Of a DNA stretch of 64,000 nt, positions 53,468 to 62,278 are shown piece by piece. The notes beneath the pieces were generated by a model. The model searched no databases and was not told the origin of the DNA. It worked only from the letters and a program-made list of their open reading frames with translations. The position numbers and the translations under genes were made by a program. The stretch comes from Wurfbainia villosa (Eukaryota; Streptophyta; Magnoliopsida; Zingiberales; Zingiberaceae). The DNA is taken from assembly GCA_025175895.1 (NCBI GenBank), contig CM046001.1:48421719-48485718 (forward strand), read 5' to 3'. Positions within the stretch are counted from its first letter, which is position 1. Each line of letters opens with the position of its first letter.

Positions 53468-53926
53468 CTTCATCCAAGTGCTGCTACTATTCGTCACCAT
53501 TCACAAGAGCTCCATACCTTCACGAAGACGAAATTATGACACTCCGAGGCTACTTCGATAGTCCTAAAAGTGTCGGTATACTTTAGTTCTTACTTGTTTG
53601 TATTCATTTTCACTTTGTGTACTTAATTTCAAAAGAGAAGGTAGAGTGTTACATATCTCTCATTTTTGTAAAAAGTGAACCCCTGCGAAATCGAGAGTTC
53701 TTGAGTCGGAGGGTCTTATAGTGATTGCCCATCGAGGTAGCTCTCCGAAGAGCTACGGGCCTTAGAGTAGCATCCCAACTAGGCTTGTGAACCAAGTAAA
53801 AAAAAAAACTTGTCTCTATATCTTATTTATTCCACTGCATACTTGTGTTTCAAAATAAATTTTAAAATCTAAAGAAAATTTGTAACCTCCGAGATTCACC
53901 CCCTTCACTTGGAGCATTTCAATCCT
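53468..53926 (+). repeat. O: 3'-terminal fragment of a SIRE-like LTR, plus strand
   Basis: Laid out like the end of the B and C LTRs: GGGCCTTAGAGTAGC, GAACCAAGTAAAAA, TTATTCCACTGCA and TTCACCCCCTTCAC, ending TCCTACA at 53926. No TATA or U3 and no TG start, so it is truncated on the left at the junction with the D2 leader. No primer site follows, so it is a 3' or solo LTR remnant, abutting element J. Confidence 0.65.
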
Positions 53927-54009
53927 ACACTTGAGTAATATCATGACCAACTCTAGGGATAGCCTCCCTTGTGACCTTGGCACTCCTAGACCTAGTGTTA
54001 GCTCCATTG

Positions 54010-55371
54010 TTAGGATGACATTACCTTCTTGGATTTAGGTTTGTGACCCAATCCTTTCTTATCCTTAGATGGCTTTTGCCTCCTAAACCCTAAATTTTGT
54101 CCATTATATCCATTAGTTGAATTTTCCATTCTTCGAAGGGTCTTCTCCAATTTCTCAAGCCTTGACCTCAAGCCTCGATTTTCTATTTCTAATTTCCTAA
54201 TTTTTGATTTTTCATTGATCTTTTGGAAATTCTTATTCCTAGGCATGTGTCTAGATTTCTTGGAATTTATGGCTAGGTTCTTGTTATCCTTAGGTGAGAT
54301 GGTTCTAGAATTGTCCTTAGGTAAATTAACATGTTTAGCACCTAAACAAAAATATTTATTTCTAGATTTATCCTTAGGCTTACTACTAGCATGTTTTTTA
54401 TCATGAACAATACCAACTTCATTAAAATTATCCCTAGCATGCTTTTTATCCTTACATAAAGGAGCATTATTAAATGATACATTGGGGTTTACCTTAGCTC
54501 CCCCTAGTTGTGAGCTACCTACTTTGTCCTTCTTGGACTGACTCCCCCTCGGACATTGACTTCTATAGTGATCTTTTTGTTGGCATTTGAAACACACTAT
54601 GTGCTCCTTGTCTTTTCGTGTCAGGGCTACGACCTCCTTTGCCTTCTCCTTGGCCTTGGGAACTTCAGTCATCTTCTTGACTCTTTTTGGGCATTTGCTC
54701 CTATAATGCCCTACTTCCCTACACTCAAAGCATGTTATATGATTTTTATTTTTATTCATTATGCTTGAGTCACCTTCTTTCATAGGGGAATGGTGGATTT
54801 CTTCTTCATTTCTTTCGGAGGTAGATGGTTCTTCTTGATTTGGATCCGGAGTTGGTAGCCTCTCCTCCACCTCAATCCTAGAAGTGGAGGCTTCCTCTAA
54901 TTCTTCTACCTCTTCTAATGCGAATGTTGAGCACCTCTTTAACTTCCAAATCTTCAAATTCTTGAGCCGATGAGCAACTTGATTCTTTTTCGGCTTTGAC
55001 CTCTACTTCTTGGGCCATAAGGGTTTTTCGTGAAACTTTGCCAATTCGCTCCAAAACTCCTTGGCATCCTTATAGTCACCTAATTTGGACACGACATCTT
55101 TTGGAATTAAATTACTTAACATTTTGATTACTTTAATATTGGTCTTGAATTCTTTGAGTTGTTCCTTAGTCTATTATTCAACCTTGAGGATTCTACCCTT
55201 CTTGCCTCTTAGAATTTCAAAGTCGTCCATCAAGGCACTCCAATTTTTAATGTCCATCATGAGGAAGGTCTCTTGTCTTGCCTTCCATTGATCAAAACCT
55301 TCTCGTCCATACAATTCGTAGGGAATGGGAGTGTTAATGTCATATCCCAATCCATCATTTTGTAATTCCAT
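54010..55371 (-). pseudogene. gag: SIRE-like Gag with two CCHC knuckles (element J)
   Basis: The ATG at 55371-55369 starts MELQNDGLGYDINTPIPYEL, then LYGREGFDQWKARQETFLMM. A stop near 55172 and others up to 54960 break the core (KEFWSELAKF). The C-terminal 315 codons are open (54957-54010): an acidic Glu-rich stretch, knuckle 1 CFECREVGHYRSKC, knuckle 2 CFKCQQKDHYRSQC, several KDKKHA / KPKDKSRNKYF basic segments, and a coiled-coil-like KIRKLEIENRGLRSRLEKLE before NGQNLGFRR. Two knuckles distinguish it from F and H (one) and C (none seen). Likely an RNA-binding structural protein. Confidence 0.82.
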
Positions 55372-55422
55372 CCTCTAGCGCTTGTGCTCTCTTGGTTGTT
55401 AATCCTTGAAGAGCGTCCTCGC

Positions 55423-55434
55423 TCTAATACCAAT
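55423..55434 (-). other. Primer-binding site (element J)
   Basis: Plus-strand CTAATACCAATTG gives sense TGGTATTAGAGC, one change from the initiator tRNA-Met complement, right beside the LTR end TCTACA. Confidence 0.82.
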
Positions 55435-56150
55435 TGTAGATGAATCGGTTGTTGCGCTAGAGGTGGGTGAATAATGTCTTTCAAGATTTCATTGATCGTG
55501 ATCGTGTCATGCTTGTCTACAAAAATATTATATGTAGCGGAATACAATACAAATAGAAATAAGGACCAAACACATGCACAATATAAGAGATTAAACGTGG
55601 TTCAGAACTAGGGTTCCTACTCCACGGGGTGAGTTCTAGTGATGCACACCACCACTATCAAAGTTCTCCTTATCAGTATGACACTGGAGGTGAAGAAACC
55701 TCGTACAATAATTTTTTACAACAATAAACAAGAAGATACAACCAAATATAAGGAAGAAGAAAAAACAAAAGTAAAGAACACTTTACAAAAACATGATTGC
55801 TTGCTTGCTTGTTTATTGCCTTGAATTGCTCTTGAAGGTATGAAATGCAATAACACTTCCCCTTCAAAATCACTACAAAAATCTTGGCCAAAATTCTTCA
55901 TGAGCTGCTCCATTTATAACTTGTAGTTGACAGATTTTGTGCCTCATAGTCGACTGCTAAAAGGCACCAGCCGACTCCTAACCTATCCGTTGCCACACAA
56001 TGACTTCATCCACGTTGGAATCTGCCAAACGGATACGACATCAATCTAATGTCCAGTCGACTATGCACTAATTTGTGTACTACTACAGTGCCATAAGTCG
56101 ACTGCCCATCCATGGTAGTGGACTACTCAAGGTCAATCGACTGCCCATAC
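55435..56150 (-). repeat. LTR of J, primer-site side
   Basis: Plus-strand start TGTAGATGAATCGG. Contains TATTCACCCACCTCTAGCG (sense) near the edge, a TATA-like TTATAAAT (sense) at about 55912-55919, and TCGACTG-type sites at 55945-56150. Stops at CATAC (56146-56150), the K target. Confidence 0.8.
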
Positions 56151-56510
56151 TGTTAGAATGTATACTGAAATCCTAGCTCTTCTTGTATGAACATTTTATT
56201 TTAAAATAAGAATAACATGATCATTGTTTGCACTTTATATATTTATATGTGTGCATATTGTTTAATATTTTACATTGTAGATAACATGGTGCTTGGTGTG
56301 GCACAGAAGATCATGTTATCAGTTCCTTGTAAAATATAAGTAGAGGCTCACAACCAAGATGGTTTTGGACAAACCATTGGCATGGTTGTAGTGTAGTTTG
56401 GTATTGTTTTGTCTTGAACATAGAGTTACACTAGTACACTTAGGTGTATTGAGCAGGACCGACATAGAGGTGATTCAATTTATTGCTGACTGCATAATTG
56501 AATCAGACCT
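56151..56510 (+). repeat. Truncated 5' LTR of K
   Basis: TGTTAGAATGTATACTG... matches 57636-57995 of the 3' LTR closely until GAATCAGACCT, where the text switches to pol (TTGGAACATCGGC). Lacks the tandem array and TATA box. Confidence 0.9.
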
Positions 56511-57602
56511 TGGAACATCGGCTTTGATGAGGTAATCCAGTCATATGGATTTATTCAAAGTCCGGATGAGCCTTGTGTATACAAGAGATGTGACGGAAAC
56601 GTAGTGGTGTTTCTTGTACTATACGTAGATGACATTTTGTTAGTTGGCAACAATATCAAAGTGTTATCAGACGTAAGGGTATGGTTGTCCAAACAGTTTG
56701 ATATGAAGGACTTGGGAGAAGTGGGACACATCCTTGGGATCAAAGTTATAAGGGATTGCAAGAAAAGGATGTTGTGCTTGTCTCAAGCTTCATACATTGA
56801 CACTATCCTTGCTCGTTTTAGCATGCAGAACTCCAAGAAAGGTTTTCTACCTATTAGGCATGGAGTTCCTTTATCTAAAGAGATGTGTCCCAAAACATCA
56901 AAGGAGATAGAGGACATGAAGGCGGTTCCTTATGCTTCGGCAGTAGGAAGCCTTATGTATGCTATGCTATGTACGAGACCGGATATCTGCTTTGCCGTGG
57001 GCATGGTTAGCAGATATCAGAGTAATCCTGGACAGGGACATTGGACTACGGTAAAGCATATATTGAAGTACCTGAGAAGGACTAGGGATTATATGCTGGT
57101 TTACCGGGCAGATCAATTAGTTTCTGTGGGTTACACGGATTCAGATCTCCAATCAGATAGGGACAAGAGTAAGTCTACCTCGGGGTTTGTGTTTACTTTT
57201 GGAGGTGGAGCCATAGTATGGAGGAGTGTCAAGCAAAAATGCATGGCAGACTCTACCATGGAAGCTGAGTATGTGGCAGCCTTTGAGGCAGCCAAGGAAG
57301 CTGTATGGCTCAGGAACTTCTTGATGGACTTAGATGTGATTCCTGGTTTGCCCAGAACTATCACAATTTATTGTGATAACAGTGGTGCAGTTGCAAACTC
57401 GAAGGAACCACGAGCTCATAAGGCGAGTAAACACATAGAGCGCAAGTACCACCTTATACGAGAGATCGTAAAGCGAGGGGAAGTTGCTGTCGCCAAGATT
57501 GCATTAGAGGATAACCTGGCGGATCCATTCACTAAGGCCCTTCCAGCGAAAGCGTTTGATAGGCATGTGGAGGACATGGGGATCAGATGTATGGCAGAGT
57601 GA
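56511..57602 (+). pseudogene. pol: Copia RT C-terminal half and RNase H (5'-truncated, open; element K)
   Basis: Open for 363 codons from the deletion joint to TGA at 57600-57602. Shows WNIGFDEVIQSYGFIQSPDE, the catalytic YVDD at 56622-56633, MKDLGEVGHILGIKVIRD, then RNase H motifs GYTDSDLQSDRD, ADSTMEAEYVAA and IYCDNSGAV, and the tail LADPFTKALPAKAFDRHVED...CMAE. No stops, unlike the matching part of G, so it serves as a reference for reading G. The RT fingers and the start codon are gone; no promoter drives it, so it is counted as a pseudogene. Confidence 0.9.
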
Positions 57603-57621
57603 TGATGGCATAGTCTTTTAG

Positions 57622-57635
57622 TATAAGTGGGAGAT
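57622..57635 (+). other. Polypurine tract of K
   Basis: TATAAGTGGGAGAT directly before TGTTAAAATG. Confidence 0.8.
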
Positions 57636-58547
57636 TGTTAAAATGTATACTGAAAGCCTAGCTCTTCTTGTATGAACATTTTATTTTGAAATAAGAATCA
57701 CATGATCATTGTTTGTACTTTATATATTTATATGTGTGCATATTATCTAATATTTTACATTGTAGATAACATGGTGCTTGGTGTGGCACAGAAGACCATG
57801 TTATCAGTTCCTTGTAAAATATAAGTAGAGGCTCACAACCAAGATGGTTTTGGACAAACCATTGGCATGGTTGTAGTGTAGCTTGGTATTGTTTTGTCTT
57901 GAACATAGAGTTACACTAGTACACTTAGGTGTATTGAGCAGGACCGACATAGAGGTGATTCAATTTATTTCTGACTGCATAATTGAATCGGACCTCGGAT
58001 ATTATGTTGTACATGCTCTTAATCCCGATATAATAACGGGCACATGTACTTAGTATTTATTTCTTTGATTTACCAGAGGGTGAGATTTAGATGGATTAAA
58101 TCAATATGCCCGGTAAGTTGGGAAATAATATTATTTACATGGTGTGATGTTGATTATAGGAGGAAACTGTGTCCTATATATTAGGTTGATGATGTCCCCT
58201 TGAGGAGCTCATAAGGTTCATCATGTAAACCCAGCTGGTTGACTTAGTCAACATGATGATAAGGTTGAGTGGTACTACTTGAGGAATTAGATGTTAATTA
58301 ATTGATGGTCAGTAAATCAATTAATTGATGGACATTCGATATCTTAAACACGGGGAGATGAATGTACAAATAATATATGGAGCCCATATTGATTTATGGG
58401 GGTTGGTGAGGTAGTTCAATGATGATCCTCTAGTGGAATGGAACATCATTGATGGATCAAGTTTGTGTGGTTCCGATCCATCGGGTGGCCAAGATCCAAC
58501 TCCTCCTTATGGTCCCTATCGTATCCTAATATAATCCTTGTGAAGTC

Positions 58548-58890
58548 TAGATCCAACAATGTAAAACAAAACCTAGAACCAACGGTTGGGATTAAATCCC
58601 TAAGATCTGATGGTTAGGATGAAACCCTAGAACCAACGGTTGGGATTAAATCCCTAAGATCCGATGGTTAGGATGAAACCCTAGAATCGATGATTAGGAT
58701 TAAATCCCTAGATCCGACGGTTGGGATAAAACCCTAGATCCGACGGTTGGGATGAAATCCTAGATCCGACTGTTGGGATGAAATCCTACATCCGACTGTT
58801 GGGATGAAACCCTAGATCCGACGGTTGGGATAAAACCCTAGATCCGACGGTGGAGATTAAATCCCTAGATCCGACGATGAAGATTAAAGG
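58548..58890 (+). repeat. 26-27-base tandem array upstream of the K promoter
   Basis: About 13 units of CTAGATCCGACGGTTGGGAT plus AAAACC / GAAATC endings. The central units are almost identical and 26 bases long; outer units are more diverged (AACCAACGG, GATCTGATGG). CGGTTG fits the plant MYB consensus CNGTTR; binding is not shown. Confidence 0.88.
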
Positions 58891-58907
58891 AGCCTTAAGC
58901 CCAATTC

Positions 58908-58915
58908 TATAAATA
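58908..58915 (+). promoter_or_regulatory. TATA box in 3' LTR of K
   Basis: TATAAATA in TTCTATAAATAGGGGG, 18 bases after the array. Confidence 0.77.
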
Positions 58916-59732
58916 GGGGGCTTAGGTTTGGGCGGCATGATGGATTATTGATTTCGAATTGGAGTTAGGGTTTTGGGCGGCTAGGGTTTGAAGCAAAGTG
59001 GGCGGCAACCTTCATCCTTCTTGTTGATTGCCGGCGCCCATCTCCTTTGATCATTCCTTGGCCGGCACCCATCCTAGAGGCCTCTCCCTTCTTCCGTGGC
59101 CGGCGGTTCTCCTCCCATTGGTGGCCGGTTCTCATCCTCCTCCCTAATCTCCAAGGTGGCCGGCGGTTCTCCTTCATTTGGTGGCCGGCGCATCATCCAT
59201 TTGATGTTTGGCAGGCGGTTGCACCAAATTCCCTAATTTGGTGGCCAGCTCTAGAAAGGATAGGTATTTGTAAGTTCTTCTCTTTGTTCGCAGCGGACAA
59301 GGTAGAGAAGAAAGCGATCTAGAAGGCTTCTACTCGTGGAGGATCTTCGTCCACACGTCATCCACGAGAAGGATAGGACATACGGTAGAAGATCGTGAGG
59401 TATAAAGTTATTTTAACTTTATTTACAGATCTGAGCTTGTTCTTTTATGTTTTGATTATGCATGTCTAAATTAGTAAATATATTGTATAATCATGGACCC
59501 CGAAGACAAACACAAAAATGGGCGATCCGTCCGTCGTCTCTTCCGTGGCTAACCAACTAGAAGAGTTGTGTTGCTTGAACAACTAGTTTGTTCAAGCGAC
59601 CACTCAAGTTGTTAGCACGACGACGAAATGGTTGTGCTAAGGAAGCTCATCCCATCCGGATTAATTCTTTCGTTAGTGAAAATTTTAATCCGGGACATGA
59701 GAGCCAATGAGCCTCCGAAGCAACTCCCTGCA

Positions 59733-60627
59733 CATACATGGAAGTCGACTGCCACATCCTTAACCGAGCAGTCGAGCCTCAGTCGACTAATCATAATCCT
59801 AGTCGATGTCTGAGTCAACTAGACACCCTAGTGTCAAACACTCATCTAGTTAATTGGTCCATAATCCTAGTCGACTTGTAAACATCAAACATGAGATTTA
59901 ATCCAAGTATGATCCCCTCATACTTGATTGGCCACCCTTAGCCTAGACCTAAGCATTTTAGCCACCTCCATCAGCCTCACACCTCCTTGATCCCTTGAGT
60001 CTATGACTCTTCATCCTTTGCCTTAGCCTTCAGGTGCTTCCATCGGCTATGTCATGCTAACCGGGTCCTTTCCCAAGGTTCATTTGGACTTATGCTGCCA
60101 AGACTCGATGCTTGAACTTTACAATGCCAAAATCTCATCGTTGGACTTTCTTGCCAAGATCTATTTGAACTTACCCCACCAAGAACCATGCTTGGACTTT
60201 ACGCCACCAAACCTATTCTTGGACTTCTCAATTTCCAAAGTTCACTTGGACTTTATGCCACCAAGACTACTTGCTTGGACTTATGCCGCCAAGATTATAC
60301 CTTTGGACTTTACCATGTCCAAGTACCCATGACTTAGACTTTCCTTGCCAAGACCATTCTTGGACATTCCAATTGCCAAACCATGCTAGAACTTTTCCAT
60401 ATCAAGACCATTCTTGGAATTTCTATGCCAAGACCATGCTTGGACTTCCGAGGTTGATTGCTCCAACAATTTCTCCCAAATAATATCTTCCATATGACTT
60501 TGGATATCCCAAATAAACCACTAGTCATATAGTCAACCAATAGTCAAACCCATCGTCAAACTTCAAAACACTACTCGATTCCTACTCGAGTTTGGTCAAT
60601 ATTGACCCAGGGCTTATTGCACCAACA
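59733..60627 (-). repeat. LTR of J, outer side
   Basis: Resumes with the duplicated CATAC, then more TCGACTG sites (59743-59830), a degenerate direct-repeat region (60085-60455), and ends TTGCACCAACA at 60627 (sense TGTTGGTGCAATAAGCCC). With 55435-56150 the LTR totals about 1.6 kb. Confidence 0.78.
60085..60455 (-). repeat. Degenerate ~30-base repeats in the J LTR
   Basis: A dozen or so imperfect copies of ATGCCAAGACCATGCTTGGACTT, with spacing of about 27-40 bases. The plus-strand frame through it (60054-60332) repeats LDF and PP segments and is an incidental product of the repeat. Confidence 0.75.
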
Positions 60628-61138
60628 ATCTCCCCCTTTTTGGTGTTTGACAATACCTTTAAGTTAGGCTAACCAATAAGCCCAAACTTAACTCTTCCAA
60701 TGCCAAAGCATAGTGAAGGTTTACTTAACATAAACCTCACTTCTCCCTCTTTGGCACACATAAAAAAGACTACCAAGGTTTTTAATGTCTCATCTCCCAA
60801 AGAGATTCTACATTCTCCCCCTTGGTTCAAAAAATCAAGGATGGCTTCACTCTTCATAGTGATAAGTCCCATATCACTAAATGAGAGACAATCCTCACTT
60901 CTCCAATTTTTCTTCTTTGGTGAGAACAATGAGGGTTTTAAACCCTTCATTTCTCCCCCTTTGAGGAATACTTATCCATCATCTCTTGATGGATAACCTC
61001 CCCCTAAAGACTTACTCTCTCTTGACCATTGCACCAACAATGTCCTTAGAGAGTTCCTAAGCCTATAGGAAACTTAAACAATCGAAAACAAGGTTAAAAG
61101 TTCAATATTGAACTTTCACAACCCTTAAAAATTGATAC
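60628..61138 (-). other. J-family internal 3' region (second element, J2)
   Basis: Starts with ATCTCCCCCTTTTT (sense AAAAAGGGGGAGAT), the purine tract adjoining the LTR. More CTCCC(C/T)CTT tracts at about 60745, 60816, 60954 and 61000 give the multi-tract pattern of SIRE-like elements. No coding frame. Cut at 61138 by LTR M. Confidence 0.72.
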
Positions 61139-61612
61139 TGTTGGATCGAAGCAGATCGCTAGAGGGGGGGTGAATAGCGATAAACCCTTTTTTTCTTTCG
61201 AATTCGTTTCAAAACACTTATACGCAGTGGCAAGGTAAATGTAAAGTAAATGAGACAAGCGAATTTTACTTGGTTCATAGCCTCCGGCTACTATTCCAAG
61301 GCCCTAGTGGTCCTTGACCACGTACGGAGGGCAAAAACACTAAATAACTCCTCCTCGTTAGAGGTAGGAGTTAATCGATACAAATAAAACACAAAGCTTG
61401 AGGTAGAGGGACACTCCCCCTCTCCTAGTTATGATAAAAGCTCCGAGAAAGTAAAGTAATGAACTGAAATAAAAACTTAAACCGACATAACAAAATGAAA
61501 GCAATTAAAACCTAGACGTCGGAGAAGAAGCACTTCGTTGTCGGAGAATTGTAGCTTGGCGGAGGCTTTTGGAAGCTTAGAATTGATGATGAAACCCTAG
61601 GATAGGTCCTCC

Positions 61613-61619
61613 TTTTATA
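61613..61619 (-). promoter_or_regulatory. TATA box in LTR M
   Basis: TTTTATA on plus; sense ATATAAAAGGAGGACC parallels the B and C promoters. Confidence 0.72.
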
Positions 61620-61732
61620 TCCTTTGAGCCCCATTTCGAGAGGAACTTTAGCCAATCACAATTGAGCACCACTCCCCTTGAAATGAGGTGATAAGCCTTG
61701 ACTCCTCGAAGCTGATCCTTGACCATTAGTCG

Positions 61733-61845
61733 ACTAATAGGCATCATCAGTCGACTGATGGCATCCCCAGTCAAATGCTGACCATAGATAGTCGACTGAT
61801 TGGCAGCAGTCGAGTCCTCCAAGATGGAAGTCGACTGATGCTAGC
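61733..61845 (-). promoter_or_regulatory. CAGTCGACTG-type array in LTR M
   Basis: TTAGTCGACTAAT, CATCAGTCGACTGATGG, CCAGTCAAATG, ATAGTCGACTGATTGG, GCAGTCGAGTC and GAAGTCGACTGATG within 113 bases, lying upstream (sense strand) of the TATA box. Confidence 0.6.
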
Positions 61846-62278
61846 TAAAATGACAAGTTAGCTAAACAAAAACTTGATTTCGACGACCTCCGACCGTCCG
61901 ATCTCGACCTAGACCACCGATGGAATGTCTTGGGTGGGATCTATGCTTAAGTTTATCCCCGTAAGGAGGATACGACCTTACTTACACTCGCACACACACG
62001 AGCTTACCTCGATACTTACTGTGTCGCTTTCGCTTCTGGTCGTCCACTCAATTCCTTCGGCTCCCTCCGAAGTCACTCGAGTGTCGCCCGACTACCGCGG
62101 CTTCTTCCGGGTGTCGCTAGCCTTCAACTCCAGCTATAGCAAGTTTTTGCACACTCGCTTCAGCTCGTGAGATAACGACATGAGCTTAACTTTGTATCGT
62201 TTGCTATAATCAAAACTCAGGCTTGACTTAGGTGCCTACTGCATCAACAATCTCTCCCTTTTTAATTTATGGCAAACC

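Larger units (their letters stand above)
56151..59732 (+). mobile_element. Element K: deletion derivative of the G family
   Basis: 3.58 kb. The first 360 bases of a 5' LTR are fused directly to the RT region, then RNase H, purine tract and a complete 3' LTR (57636-59732). Perfect target duplication CATAC (56146-56150 and 59733-59737). The primer site, gag, PR, IN and most of the 5' LTR are missing, so one internal deletion joined LTR and pol after or during insertion. Confidence 0.92.
57636..59732 (+). repeat. 3' LTR of element K (2.10 kb)
   Basis: TGTTAAAATGTATACTG...CCTCCGAAGCAACTCCCTGCA. Same family as the G LTRs. Longer mainly because of the 13-unit array at 58548-58890. TATAAATA at 58908-58915. 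Unlike G it has no primer-site-like sequences at its end. Confidence 0.9.
53927..60627 (-). mobile_element. Element J: SIRE-like Copia, gag and 5' LTR (LTR split by K)
   Basis: Minus strand: LTR 60627-59733 plus 56150-55435, primer site 55434-55423, gag 55371-54010, then an abrupt end at the O fragment. No protease, IN or RT is in the window, but the element is truncated, so whether it ever had pol is unknown. Beyond 60627 lies a purine tract and more internal sequence of the same type, so this LTR too has internal sequence on both sides. Confidence 0.78.
61139..62249 (-). repeat. M: 3' LTR of a B-like element, minus strand (1.11 kb)
   Basis: Plus-strand TGTTGGATCGAAGC...GCATCAACA; sense begins TGTTGATGCAGTAGGCACC, close to the B LTR start TGTTGGTGCAGTAGGCACC. 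TATA at 61613-61619. CAGTCGACTG-type sites at 61733-61845. It is followed at 62250-62278 by ATCTCTCCCTTTTTAATTTATGGC, the reverse of the B-type purine tract and internal end, so this is the 3' LTR of a minus-strand element. Confidence 0.85.

Noticed and set aside
60054..60332. 92-codon ORF with repeated LDF/PP text
   Set aside because: Product of a degenerate ~30-base repeat in the J LTR, and on the strand opposite to the element.
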